A stretch of DNA of 64,000 bases from Pseudomonas silesiensis (GCF_001661075.1 NZ_CP014870.1:1632501-1696500); one strand, 5' to 3'; counted from the first letter of the stretch, positions 41,866-51,175 are shown. Numbers and translations are program-made. Notes: generated by a model from the letters alone, not told the origin.

Positions 41866-42837
41866 ATGTTGCCGCGTTTTCCTGCCGTCACCCGCTGCCT
41901 GACCCTTGCCGCCCTGTGCGTCGCGGGTCCGGTTGCAGCATTGGAGCTGCCCCTGCCACCGCCCGGTGAAGACATCGTCGGCCAGGTGCAAGTGATCAAG
42001 GCCAAGTACGAAGACACCTTCGCCGACCTTGGTACCACCTACGATCTGGGCTATTCGGAAATGGTCGCGGCCAACCCGGGGGTCGATCCATGGTTGCCGG
42101 GCGCCGGCACCGAGATCGTGCTGCCGACACGCTTCATCCTGCCCCCGGGCCCGCGTGAAGGCATCGTCATCAACCTGGCCGAATACCGCCTGTATTACTA
42201 CCCGAAAGGCCGGGACGTGGTTTATACCTTCCCGCTGGGTATCGGCCGTGAAGGCTGGGGCTCGCCGATTGCCCACACCAGCATCATCGCCAAGACGCCG
42301 AACCCGACCTGGACGCCTCCAGCGTCGATCAAGGCCGAGCACGCCGCCGATGGCGATCCCTTGCCGAACGTGGTGCCGGCCGGTCCGGACAACCCGCTGG
42401 GGCCGTTCAAGTTCACCCTGGGCACCCCGGGCTACCTGATCCATGGTTCGAACAAGAAGTTCGGCATCGGCATGCGCACCAGCCATGGCTGCTTCCGCAT
42501 GTTCAACAACAACGTGCTGGAAATGGCCGACATGGTGCCGGTCGGCACATCGGTACGCATCATCAGCGATCCGTACAAATTCGGTGTCAGTGGCGGCAAG
42601 GTTTACCTGGAAGCGCACACGCCACTGGACGACCAGGGCAACCCGTCGGTGGTGGACAAGCACACCGGAGTGATCAATGCGATGCTCAAGCGTGAGGACA
42701 TCACCAACAACCTGCGCATGAACTGGGATGTGGTCCGCGACGTGGTGGCTGCCGAAGACGGCCTGCCGGTGGAAATCGGCGTGCCGGATGCGTCGGTGCC
42801 GATGGTGACGAGTACACCGATCGACCCACTGCAGTAA
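41866..42837 (+). CDS. L,D-transpeptidase (YkuD family)
   Basis: A 323-residue envelope enzyme with a signal peptide (about 1-26), a LysM-like segment (about 38-92, YEDTFADLGTTYDLGYSEMVAANPG split over strands) and a YkuD domain. The catalytic site reads H193 in LIHGS and SHGC with Cys209. It makes 3-3 crosslinks or attaches the Braun-type lipoprotein to peptidoglycan. The oprI lipoprotein gene is the next gene, convergent. AAGGA lies before ATG 41866. Confidence 0.94.
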   Translation: MLPRFPAVTRCLTLAALCVAGPVAALELPLPPPGEDIVGQVQVIKAKYEDTFADLGTTYDLGYSEMVAANPGVDPWLPGAGTEIVLPTRFILPPGPREGIVINLAEYRLYYYPKGRDVVYTFPLGIGREGWGSPIAHTSIIAKTPNPTWTPPASIKAEHAADGDPLPNVVPAGPDNPLGPFKFTLGTPGYLIHGSNKKFGIGMRTSHGCFRMFNNNVLEMADMVPVGTSVRIISDPYKFGVSGGKVYLEAHTPLDDQGNPSVVDKHTGVINAMLKREDITNNLRMNWDVVRDVVAAEDGLPVEIGVPDASVPMVTSTPIDPLQ

Positions 42838-42851
42838 GGCTTGAAACGAAC

Positions 42852-42886
42852 CCGCCGACGCGCTGACCGCGTCGGCGGTTTTTTTT
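42852..42886 (+). terminator. L,D-transpeptidase terminator
   Basis: A stem CCGCCGACGCG / CGCGTCGGCGG followed by eight T. It ends the plus-strand transcript 15 bp after the stop codon. Confidence 0.95.
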
Positions 42887-42906
42887 GCCTGCACGAAACA
42901 GCGGGC

Positions 42907-42939
42907 AAAAAAAAGCCGACCCATGAATGGATCGGCTTG
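42907..42939 (-). terminator. oprI terminator
   Basis: On the minus strand a stem AAGCCGATCC / GGGTCGGCTT with an ATTCAT loop is followed by T8 (seen as A8 at 42907-42914). It lies 20 bp after the oprI stop. Confidence 0.93.
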
Positions 42940-42959
42940 ATAACAATCCCGAAGGACTA

Positions 42960-43211
42960 TTACTTGCGGCTAGCTTTTTCCAGCATGCGCAGAGCACGCT
43001 CGTTAGCTTCGTCAGCAGTCTGTTGTGCTTTTTGAGCAGCAGCCAGAGCTTCATCAGCTTTGCGGTAAGCTTCGTCTGCACGAGCCTGGGAGCGAGCTGC
43101 TGCGTCTTCAGTAGCAGTCAGACGTGCTTCGGTTTCTTTCGATACACTGCTGCAACCGGTAGCCAGAACTGCGGCCAGCGCCAGAGCAGAGAATTTCAGA
43201 ACGTTGTTCAT
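42960..43211 (-). CDS. oprI: Major outer-membrane lipoprotein OprI (Lpp)
   Basis: An 83-residue Braun-type lipoprotein. The signal peptide ends in the lipobox LATGC with Cys20 as the lipidated residue. The mature part is a 64-residue heptad-repeat coiled coil rich in Ala, ending in SRK. The C-terminal Lys could be joined to meso-diaminopimelate by an L,D-transpeptidase, one of which is encoded next door. The long open frame upstream is the leader. AAGGGGAACACG precedes the ATG. A strong promoter and terminator fit very high expression. Confidence 0.96.
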   Translation of the reverse strand: MNNVLKFSALALAAVLATGCSSVSKETEARLTATEDAAARSQARADEAYRKADEALAAAQKAQQTADEANERALRMLEKASRK

Positions 43212-43228
43212 CGTGTTCCCCTTCAAGG

Positions 43229-43304
43229 ACTTTCTAGTAAGTAGCTGTCTCCTCAGAGTGAGGAAATGGCCGGCGTACATACTACCCATTACTTCTAGTA
43301 AGTA
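43229..43304. repeat. Direct repeat in the oprI leader
   Basis: CTAGTAAGTA occurs at about 43233-43242 and 43295-43304, each preceded by ACTT or ACTTT. Both copies lie inside the untranslated leader, 62 bp apart. Confidence 0.75.
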
Positions 43305-43332
43305 AACTGACGTGTAGCAAGAAGCAAAAAAA

Positions 43333-43361
43333 ATTGTAGGCGTTGATTCTTTTTCGAGCAA
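43333..43361 (-). promoter_or_regulatory. oprI promoter
   Basis: On the minus strand TTGCTC (43356-43361), 17 bp and TACAAT (43333-43338), with A/T tracts on both sides. The transcript would start near 43326, giving a leader of about 115 nt before the ATG. Confidence 0.85.
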
Positions 43362-43843
43362 CTTTTAACTGCATTGTTTAAAAAATATCCAGCTACGAGG
43401 CCCGAAGTGAGCGAGCCCAAGGAAAAATGTTCCTCGTGCTCACCGCTGTTTTACCGGTCTTGGCCAAAGTCTGTCTATATGGATTCGTCTACACTTTTGT
43501 TCAGCATGTGTGCGGCACCTCTCATATCTTTCCTAGTTGAGGTGACTTTAACGAGGGGCGTTCGTCTAAAGTCTCAATATCCGGCAATGTTCGGGCACCG
43601 ACCTGGTGGAACACCCGGTCGAGCCATCCTGCGCAGCCCGGAGCAGCACCCGCCGACCGGCGTGATGACGAGCGTACCTTGAGCATTTTTGCCAATGGTG
43701 CCTACTATTTGTTCGTGCCCGGTTGCGCGAGATCGTGCAGCTCTTCTCGATGTCCATTCAGGCACGGGGTGGCGTAGATGTTCCTTCGCCGGAAAAACAT
43801 CGGTAAGGTAGGGGTCAGAATCCAAGACCCGCGAGGAGTAGTG
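43362..43843. other. Gene-free stretch between oprI and GNAT gene
   Basis: 482 bp without a convincing protein gene. One 102-codon frame (43374-43682) has no ribosome-binding site, poor codon choice and no family features. The 43540-43780 part looks more GC-rich and ordered than the first part and might hold a small RNA or the remnant of a gene. Confidence 0.5.
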
Positions 43844-44131
43844 ATGAGCGAGGCGTTGTCCATCCACCATGACCAGGCTGGTCATCAATTCGAGACCACC
43901 GTGGACGGTCATCGTGCCTACCTGACCTATATGGATCTGGGGAAACAGACCCTGGATATTTATCGTACGTTCGTACCCAACGCGTTGCGTGGGCAGGGCA
44001 TTGCTGCGGCATTGACCGAGCAGGCACTGCAATACGCCGAGGAGATGGGCTATACCGTGATTCCGTCGTGCTCCTACGTGGAGCGCTACATGGAGCGTCA
44101 TCAGCGGCATGCGGCCAAGCTGGACCAGTAA
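43844..44131 (+). CDS. GNAT-family N-acetyltransferase, YidJ-like
   Basis: A 95-residue minimal GNAT of the YidJ/Gcn5-related group. The acetyl-CoA loop is in RGQGIAAALTEQALQYA, and the C-terminal IPSCSYVERYMERH holds the conserved Cys-Ser-Tyr. Substrate unknown. GAGGAG lies 6 bp before ATG 43844, so the 22 upstream in-frame codons were left out. A shared terminator separates it from the convergent DAHP synthase gene. Confidence 0.9.
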   Translation: MSEALSIHHDQAGHQFETTVDGHRAYLTYMDLGKQTLDIYRTFVPNALRGQGIAAALTEQALQYAEEMGYTVIPSCSYVERYMERHQRHAAKLDQ

Positions 44132-44143
44132 AACGAGCGCATA

Positions 44144-44175
44144 AAAAAACGCCGGGCTCAGCCCGGCGTTTTTTT
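44144..44175. terminator. Bidirectional terminator, GNAT / DAHP synthase
   Basis: A perfect stem AACGCCGGGCT / AGCCCGGCGTT flanked by A7 on the left and T7 on the right, so it can end transcripts from either side. Confidence 0.95.
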
Positions 44176-44202
44176 GTCTGGCGGTTTTTTCCGCAGAAGC
44201 GA

Positions 44203-45279
44203 TCAGGTGCGAGCGCGTTTCGGCAGCACATCCTTGAGCTTGGCATGCATGCTGCGCAAGGTGGTTTCGGTGGCGGTCCAGTCGATGCAGGCATCGGTGA
44301 TCGACACGCCGTATTGCAGGTCGGCGAGGTCTTTAGGGATCGCCTGGCAGCCCCAGTTCAGATGGCTTTCGACCATCAGCCCGATGATCGACTGGTTGCC
44401 TTCGAGGATCTGGTTGGCGACGTTTTCCATCACCAGCGGTTGCAGGGCCGGGTCCTTGTTGGAGTTGGCGTGGCTGCAGTCGACCATGATGTTCGGCTTG
44501 ATCTTCGCCTTGTTCAGCGCCTGCTCGCAGAGCGCAACACTGACCGAGTCGTAGTTTGGCTTGCCGTTGCCACCGCGCAACACCACGTGACCGTAGGCGT
44601 TACCCTTGGTGGTGACGATCGACACGCCACCTTCCTGGTTGATGCCCAGGAAGCGGTGGGGGCTGGAAACCGATTGCAGGGCGTTGATCGCCACGGTCAG
44701 GCCACCATCGGTACCGTTCTTGAAACCGACAGCCGAGGACAGGCCGGAAGCCATTTCACGGTGAGTCTGGGATTCGGTGGTACGTGCGCCAATGGCCGAC
44801 CAGCTGATCAGGTCCTGCAGGTACTGCGGGGAGATCGGGTCAAGGGCTTCGGTCGCGGTCGGCAGGCCCATTTCGGCCAGATCCAGCAGCAACTGGCGAC
44901 CGATGTGCAAGCCGTCCTGAATCTTGAAGGAGTCGTCCAGGTACGGGTCGTTGATCAAGCCTTTCCAGCCGACGGTGGTGCGTGGCTTCTCGAAATACAC
45001 GCGCATGACCAGATACAAGGTATCGGACACTTCGGCCGCGAGTGCCTTCAGGCGTTCGGCGTATTCGTGGGCCGCCTTGATGTCGTGGATCGAGCAGGGC
45101 CCGATGACGACAAACAGGCGGTGATCGGTGCCATCCAGGATGTTGCGAATGACTTCGCGACCCTTGGTGACGGTGCGCAGGGCAGCGTCGCTCAGAGGGA
45201 TATCACGCTTGAGCTGGTCAGGAGTGATCAGCGTCTCGTTGGAGGCGACGTTTAGGTCGTTGATCGGTAAATCAGCCAT
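44203..45279 (-). CDS. aroF: Type I DAHP synthase
   Basis: A 358-residue 3-deoxy-D-arabino-heptulosonate-7-phosphate synthase of the AroF/G/H class, first step of the shikimate pathway (PEP plus erythrose 4-phosphate). Seen are the metal/PEP segments VVIGPCSIHD, MRVYFEKPRTTVGWKG, GARTTESQTHRE, GFKNGTDG and VDCSHANSNKDP. Which aromatic amino acid inhibits it cannot be told, so the F is a default. A second, unrelated DAHP synthase (type II) lies at 55670-57016. Confidence 0.93.
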   Translation of the reverse strand: MADLPINDLNVASNETLITPDQLKRDIPLSDAALRTVTKGREVIRNILDGTDHRLFVVIGPCSIHDIKAAHEYAERLKALAAEVSDTLYLVMRVYFEKPRTTVGWKGLINDPYLDDSFKIQDGLHIGRQLLLDLAEMGLPTATEALDPISPQYLQDLISWSAIGARTTESQTHREMASGLSSAVGFKNGTDGGLTVAINALQSVSSPHRFLGINQEGGVSIVTTKGNAYGHVVLRGGNGKPNYDSVSVALCEQALNKAKIKPNIMVDCSHANSNKDPALQPLVMENVANQILEGNQSIIGLMVESHLNWGCQAIPKDLADLQYGVSITDACIDWTATETTLRSMHAKLKDVLPKRART

Positions 45280-45448
45280 CGTTTACTCGTCAGGTCACGG
45301 GTGCCGGCCGCCAGCGAACCCGCGCGGCGGAGCACAGCAAATTAAGCGCGTCGGGGAGCGGAACCTTAGCGCGTTACACCGTGGCTCGACAATGGGCAGA
45401 CAGCGGTTTGCGGCGACAATCCGGCGGGAATCCCGCCGAAAACGCTCG

Positions 45449-45892
45449 CTAATCCGGAACTGGCTGTGCAAATGCCCGGCGAACCGTGTCGTGGGAGAAC
45501 TCGTCGGCATGCTCCTGGACCCATTCCAGGGCCAGTGCCTGGTTGTCGTGCAAGTCGCTGTGGCTGTCATGCATGCGGCAGTAGCGTTCGATCTGACACA
45601 CCTGTTCACCCATCCGCGCAGTAAATAGCGTCTGCTCGTCCACGAACGCAATGCCCACCAGATAGCCATGCTTTCGTCGCAGGCACCAGGCCACATAGCC
45701 CAGGTAGCGCAAGTCCGGGTTCACGCTCGGCATGCGCACTTGCAGCGCCGTCCCGTGGCGCCACGCTCGGTGGTAATTGCAAGCCATGCCCCCGAGGCTG
45801 ATAGAGTGCAGCTGTTGCCGCGAAATGCACTCAGGTGTGAGCAACGTCAATTCAACGGGTACATCGTCAGGATGAGGAAGAAAACGTCCCAT
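45449..45892 (-). CDS. PilZ-like small protein
   Basis: A 147-residue soluble protein. The first half has a beta-rich PilZ-type pattern (ISLGGMACNY, in place of the usual SxGG block, then RYLGYVAWCLRRKHGYLVGIAFVD). The N-terminal RxxxR c-di-GMP motif is not clear, so binding is uncertain. ATG 45892 was chosen because GGAG lies 9 bp before it. The longer frame is antisense to the thioredoxin-like gene. Its ATG and that of the divergent gene share the bases CATG. Confidence 0.72.
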   Translation of the reverse strand: MGRFLPHPDDVPVELTLLTPECISRQQLHSISLGGMACNYHRAWRHGTALQVRMPSVNPDLRYLGYVAWCLRRKHGYLVGIAFVDEQTLFTARMGEQVCQIERYCRMHDSHSDLHDNQALALEWVQEHADEFSHDTVRRAFAQPVPD

Positions 45893-46277
45893 GAGCACGG
45901 ACTCCATGTGTCGGCCATCTGACATCGTTCCCACCAGTATAGTGGTCGAATTGGAACTGACGGATTTCGACGCCGACCAACGGCTGCTGGCGATGGGCGG
46001 TATTTCACTGCTGATTTTCACCAGTGTCGGATGCGCCGGTTGCCGTTTTGCCCGTGAGCGATTGCCGCGCTTCGACCTGGAGGTGGATCGGCTGTGCTGG
46101 ATCGATGCCGGGAACAATGGCGGGCTGGTCGAGCGTTATCAGGTTTTTCATTTGCCGGCGCTGTTTGTCGTGCGCGACGGCGAGTTTTTCGGGGGGCTTG
46201 AATCGCGCCTGACGGCTACCGGACTTAATGAGGCGGTGGAGCGGGCGCTGGGTCGAACGGCAGAGGAGTTGCCGTGA
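45891..46277 (+). CDS. Thioredoxin-family protein
   Basis: A 128-residue thioredoxin-fold protein with an active site CAGC (Cys48, Cys51) after FTSVG, and the cis-Pro in HLPALFVV. No signal peptide, so probably cytosolic. The CAGC dipeptide differs from the thioredoxin CGPC, which changes redox potential in known family members. The start at 45891 has GAGGAAG about 10 bp upstream; the Met codon at 45906 is an alternative. Partner unknown. Confidence 0.8.
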   Translation: MSTDSMCRPSDIVPTSIVVELELTDFDADQRLLAMGGISLLIFTSVGCAGCRFARERLPRFDLEVDRLCWIDAGNNGGLVERYQVFHLPALFVVRDGEFFGGLESRLTATGLNEAVERALGRTAEELP

Positions 46278-46325
46278 TGAGTGCAGTTGCCAGGCCGCAC
46301 GTCTTGTATCGCAGCTTGAGATTTA

Positions 46326-46354
46326 TCGATCGACGTAGCGCTTGAGTCGATCGA
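46326..46354. promoter_or_regulatory. Perfect dyad before the 5'-nucleotidase gene
   Basis: Arms TCGATCGAC (46326-46334) and GTCGATCGA (46346-46354) with an 11-bp spacer, ending 16 bp before the start codon and just upstream of the ribosome-binding site. It could be an operator or an mRNA stem-loop. No T-run follows, so a terminator is unlikely. Confidence 0.6.
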
Positions 46355-46370
46355 CCAAAGGGGAAGGGGC

Positions 46371-47276
46371 ATGGCCAAGACTATCGATGACAAACTGGTG
46401 CTGGCGATTTCCTCGCGAGCGCTGTTCGACCTGAGCGAAAGCCACAAGGTCTACCTGTCGAGCGGCGTTGAAGCCTATCGCCAGTATCAGATCGAACATG
46501 AAGACGAAATCCTCGAGCCCGGCGATGCATTCCCGCTGGTGCAGAAACTCCTCAACCTCAATGCCCATCTGGGGCGCGCCCGGGTCGAGGTGATCCTGGT
46601 GTCGCGCAACAGTGCCGACACCGGCCTGCGGGTGTTCAATTCGATCCATCACTATGGCCTGGCGATTTCCCGGGCGGCATTTGTCGGTGGGCGCAGCCCT
46701 TATCCTTACCTCAAGGCCTTTGGCTGCGACCTGTTTCTCTCGACCCATGCCGAAGACGTGCGCAGTGCGCTGGAGGCCGGGTTCGCCGCGGCGACCATTT
46801 TGTCCGGCGGCGCCAGTCGTGCCGCCAGCGATGAATTGCGGATTGCCTTCGACGGTGACGCGGTGCTGTTTTCCGACGAATCGGAGCGTGTCTATCAGGC
46901 CGGTGGCCTGGAAGCCTTTCAGGCCAGCGAACGTGAAGCGGCTCGCGAGCCTCTGCGCGGCGGTCCCTTCAAAGGCTTCCTGGCCGCCCTCAACCTGTTG
47001 CAGCGCGAGTTCCCCGACGACGCCTGTCCGATTCGTACGGCCCTGGTGACCGCGCGTTCGGCACCGGCCCATGAACGGGTGATCCGCACCTTGCGCGAAT
47101 GGGACATTCGCCTGGACGAGTCGTTGTTCCTCGGTGGCCTGACCAAGTCGGCCTTTCTCGAAGCCTTTGCCGCCGACGTGTTTTTCGACGATCAGGCTGG
47201 CCACTGCGAACTGGCGAGGGAGGTGGTTGCCACCGGTCATGTGCCCCATGGCATAAGCAACGAGCAAAAGGTTTAA
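46371..47276 (+). CDS. 5'-nucleotidase, NT5C1-like
   Basis: A 301-residue HAD-superfamily cytosolic 5'-nucleotidase of the NT5C1A/B group, which releases phosphate from nucleoside monophosphates. Seen are LVLAISSRALFDL (nucleophile region with Asp), ILVSRNSADTGLRVFNSI, an AFVGGRSPYPYLKAF block, TARSAPAHERVIRTLR and the acidic end VFFDDQAGHC. AAGGGGAAGGGG lies directly before the ATG. A 9-bp dyad lies in the leader. Nucleotide preference is unknown. Confidence 0.9.
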   Translation: MAKTIDDKLVLAISSRALFDLSESHKVYLSSGVEAYRQYQIEHEDEILEPGDAFPLVQKLLNLNAHLGRARVEVILVSRNSADTGLRVFNSIHHYGLAISRAAFVGGRSPYPYLKAFGCDLFLSTHAEDVRSALEAGFAAATILSGGASRAASDELRIAFDGDAVLFSDESERVYQAGGLEAFQASEREAAREPLRGGPFKGFLAALNLLQREFPDDACPIRTALVTARSAPAHERVIRTLREWDIRLDESLFLGGLTKSAFLEAFAADVFFDDQAGHCELAREVVATGHVPHGISNEQKV

Positions 47277-47370
47277 GCCGTTGCTTCAAGGTGTTGCACG
47301 GCACGTCGAACTCGCCAAGGCACTGCTAAGCTGAATCAATCTGCGCCATGTTGGCACTCGAGGAGGTCAT

Positions 47371-47871
47371 ATGATTCATTCGATGCTATATGCCACTGAC
47401 CTCGGCCTGTACGCACCTTTGGTGATGCAGCATGCCTTGGCGCTGGCGAAAACATTCAACGCCGACCTCTACGTGGTTCACGCTGTCGAGCCAATGGGGT
47501 TGTTCGCCGAGTCGGTGCTTCAGAGTTACCTCGATGAGCAGGCGCTGAACGAGTTTCACAGCCAGGGCATGAATACGGTGATTGCCAATATCGAGCGGCG
47601 GGTACTCGACAGCTTTCGTGAAGAACTGGGGGAGGACGGTGAGCAGGACCTGGAACGGATCAAGGCGGTGCGGGTGCTGCAGGGCGATCCGTCGCAGGTG
47701 ATTCTCGACCAGGCGCAGAAACTCTCCGTGGATTTGTTGATCGTAGGTAGTCATAGCCATGGAGCTGGCGCGGAAACGCCGTTGGGCAGGACCGCGGCGC
47801 GGGTCCTGCAATTATCCCGGGTGCCGGTCTATCTGGTGCCGCGGGTAGAGCGTCGGCGCCAGGAACGCTAG
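47371..47871 (+). CDS. Universal stress protein (UspA family)
   Basis: A 166-residue single-domain Usp with the start MLYATDLG and the ATP-binding motif GSHSHGAGAETPLGRTA (about 126-142, G-x2-G-x9-GS-type region). An acidic insertion sits near 84-95. Usp proteins bind ATP or act in survival during stress and low oxygen. GGAGG lies before the ATG. No Anr box was found upstream. Confidence 0.92.
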   Translation: MIHSMLYATDLGLYAPLVMQHALALAKTFNADLYVVHAVEPMGLFAESVLQSYLDEQALNEFHSQGMNTVIANIERRVLDSFREELGEDGEQDLERIKAVRVLQGDPSQVILDQAQKLSVDLLIVGSHSHGAGAETPLGRTAARVLQLSRVPVYLVPRVERRRQER

Positions 47872-47974
47872 AACACGAATAATGGCCATTTGACAAAAAG
47901 TTCTAGATTTATTCTTCAAACCATTAATATAGTTATATACCGTCGCTGATGCCCGTGGCGTCTACCTGCTTTGA

Positions 47975-48958
<984 letters not shown>

Positions 48959-48964
48959 TGCCCT

Positions 48965-49447
48965 TCAGATCACCTCGGTGACAGCAAATTGTTGCCGGGT
49001 GCCCGCCACCAGAATCTCCACCTCGTCCCCGTCGAACTTGCCCAGCAGGCTTTTGCCCAGTGGCGAGCGCGGGGTGATGACGGTGATCAATTGCCCCACC
49101 AGATCGATCTTCAAGCCGGCCGCGTCAGGGGCCAGGAACAGCCATTGCTCGCGACCCTTCTCGTCCTCCAGGCCGAGCAGGGCGCCGACTTCGATGCCGC
49201 GCTGGTTGTCGTAAGGACGCAGGGTCAGGTTCTGACACAGCGTCAGTGACTGTCTGATTTCTTCTACCCGTTTAGCCTGGCCGGCCGCCAGGTAAGACGC
49301 CTCCAGGCCCAGGGTGTCGTACTTGTTTTCGGCGATGTTTTCTTCGTGGGTCGCGGTTTCGTAAGCGGTTTGCGCGGCACGCTCGGCGATGTCGAGATCG
49401 ATCCGCAGTTTGTCGAGAATCAGTTGGTGAACGGTTTGCTTATTCAT
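48965..49447 (-). CDS. GreA/GreB-family elongation factor
   Basis: A 160-residue protein with an N-terminal coiled coil (acidic tip region THEENIAENKYDT, about 33-45) and a C-terminal FKBP-like domain ending in the SPLGKSLLGKFDGDEV block. It is a third-type Gre paralogue, besides greB in this window. It may modulate RNA polymerase without strong cleavage activity. The longer frame was cut at ATG 49447, 2 bp after the stop of the upstream gene, so the two are probably co-transcribed. Confidence 0.87.
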   Translation of the reverse strand: MNKQTVHQLILDKLRIDLDIAERAAQTAYETATHEENIAENKYDTLGLEASYLAAGQAKRVEEIRQSLTLCQNLTLRPYDNQRGIEVGALLGLEDEKGREQWLFLAPDAAGLKIDLVGQLITVITPRSPLGKSLLGKFDGDEVEILVAGTRQQFAVTEVI

Positions 49448-49449
49448 GG

Positions 49450-49860
49450 TCAGTCGCAAAATTGCATGACATTGGCCCGGCTTTTTTCGCTGGGGGCGGT
49501 GCGGTCCTGTTGCAGCCAGAACTGGCATTTCGGATTGGCCAGATTGCGCTGGCTGCCGCGGGCCTGATCCAGCCGTTGCTGTTGCTCGTTGCGGCGCAGG
49601 TTCTCTTCGTATTGGTCGAACAACGGACTTTGAAGGGGAATATCCGGCACGGGTTGCGCCACCATCGGCGGTTTGGCCAGTTGCTCGACCGCTGCTGCGA
49701 CGGGCGCCAGTTGCTCGCTGAACAACAGGCGAGAGGCGAGCCAGGCGGTCAGCGCGATAGCAATGAAGCCCAGCCACAGCCCGAAAGCAATGCTGGCACT
49801 CAGTTGCACAGCGCTGAGCTGGATCGGCAACGGCCGGCGCGGGTCGGAACGGTAGGACAT
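49450..49860 (-). CDS. Single-pass membrane protein of unknown function
   Basis: A 136-residue protein with an N-terminal hydrophilic stretch, one membrane helix (about 22-46) and a soluble Gln/Arg-rich C-terminal part with two Cys (KCQFWLQQ and the terminal FCD), which could form a disulfide outside the membrane. AGGAGG lies 5 bp before ATG 49860, an excellent site. It is followed at once by the Gre-like gene. I do not recognise the family. Confidence 0.75.
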   Translation of the reverse strand: MSYRSDPRRPLPIQLSAVQLSASIAFGLWLGFIAIALTAWLASRLLFSEQLAPVAAAVEQLAKPPMVAQPVPDIPLQSPLFDQYEENLRRNEQQQRLDQARGSQRNLANPKCQFWLQQDRTAPSEKSRANVMQFCD

Positions 49861-49984
49861 GGCTGCCTCCTGGCGGGTGATCGCGGGCAAGGGGCGATTG
49901 TCGCATGAAGATTAATCGCCGGCGGGTCTTCTGTACGGGGTAATTTATGCGGACAATCGGCGCCTTTGCCAACGGGAGCCTGCA

Positions 49985-51127
49985 ATGCCTGAACTGAACA
50001 CCCGCTGGGATATTTTTTGCACCGTGGTCGACAACTTCGGCGACATCGGGGTGACCTGGCGCCTGGCCCGCCAACTGGTGGCCGAACATTCGCTGAAGGT
50101 ACGTTTGTGGATTGACGATCTACACGCCTTCGAACGCTTGTGCCCCGATATCGACATTGAGGCTTCGCAGCAGTGGCAGCAGGGCGTCGAGGTTTGTAAG
50201 TGGCCAACAGACTGGCCACCCACCGAAGCCGCCGATGTGGTGATCGCCGCGTTTGCCTGTCAATTGCCGAGTGCCTACATGGACGCCATGGCCGAGCGGG
50301 AAAAACCGCCGCTCTGGATGAATCTCGACTACCTGAGTGCCGAGGACTGGATCGTTGGCTGCCATGGCCTGCCGTCGGTGAAGTACAAACACGTGCAGAA
50401 ATATTTTTTCTTTCCCGGGTTCCAAGAGGGCACCGGTGGCTTGCTGCGTGAAAAAGGATTGCTGGAGCGGCGTTGGCAGTTTCAGCAAAGTCCCCAGGCT
50501 CAGCGCGAATTCCTGCAAGGCCTTGGGATTGATCGCGCCGAAGACGCGCTGCTGATCTCGCTGTTTGCCTATGAAAATAGCGGCCTGGCGAGCTGGCTCG
50601 AGACGATGGCCAGTGATTCGACACCCACGCATCTGCTGGTGCCCGAAGGGCGGATTCTCGCCGATCTCGAACGCTGGCTGGGGGTGGACGGGCTGGCGGC
50701 TGGCGCCGTGCATGTGCGCGACGCCTTGACCGTGCAAATCCTGCCGTTCGTCCGGCAGGACCAGTATGACCTGCTGCTGTGGAGTTGCGATTTCAATGCC
50801 GTGCGCGGCGAAGATTCCTTTGTCCGTGCCCAATGGGCGGCGCGGCCGCTGCTCTGGCACATCTATCAGCAGGAAGAAGATGTCCACCTGGACAAGCTCG
50901 ACGCTTTCCTCGAACGCTACGTGCAAGGCCTTACGCCAGCCGCCAGCGAGGCGATCAGCGGTCTCTGGCGGGCGTGGAACGCGGGTGAGACAATGGGCGA
51001 TCACTGGCAATCGACCCGCAAACATTGGCCCGAACTGCAAAAACATGCCGATGCGTGGTGTCTGGAACAGGCCTTGCAGGCTGATCTTGCCGCGGCGCTG
51101 GTACAGTTTTATGTAAATTGGATATGA
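49985..51127 (+). CDS. earP: EF-P arginine rhamnosyltransferase EarP
   Basis: A 380-residue GT-B glycosyltransferase that attaches rhamnose from dTDP-L-rhamnose to Arg32 of EF-P. The N-terminal VVDNFGDIGVTWRLARQL block (Asp16 and Asp20 match the family's essential acidic pair) and the C-terminal PFVRQDQYDLLLWSCDFNAVRGEDSF nucleotide-sugar site (split over two strands) are present. It lies 48 bp upstream of efp, the standard pairing in Pseudomonas. AACGGGAGCC lies before the ATG. Confidence 0.96.
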   Translation: MPELNTRWDIFCTVVDNFGDIGVTWRLARQLVAEHSLKVRLWIDDLHAFERLCPDIDIEASQQWQQGVEVCKWPTDWPPTEAADVVIAAFACQLPSAYMDAMAEREKPPLWMNLDYLSAEDWIVGCHGLPSVKYKHVQKYFFFPGFQEGTGGLLREKGLLERRWQFQQSPQAQREFLQGLGIDRAEDALLISLFAYENSGLASWLETMASDSTPTHLLVPEGRILADLERWLGVDGLAAGAVHVRDALTVQILPFVRQDQYDLLLWSCDFNAVRGEDSFVRAQWAARPLLWHIYQQEEDVHLDKLDAFLERYVQGLTPAASEAISGLWRAWNAGETMGDHWQSTRKHWPELQKHADAWCLEQALQADLAAALVQFYVNWI

Positions 51128-51175
51128 TACGCGGCCTAGATTTTTGTAAATCCCATCCAAATTCGGATATTCGCA

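Noticed and set aside
43374..43682. A 102-codon frame between oprI and the GNAT gene
   Set aside because: No ribosome-binding site, irregular composition and no recognisable fold.
47890..47920. TTGACA before cysB as a full sigma-70 promoter
   Set aside because: No acceptable -10 lies 16-18 bp downstream, so only a -35-like sequence can be claimed.
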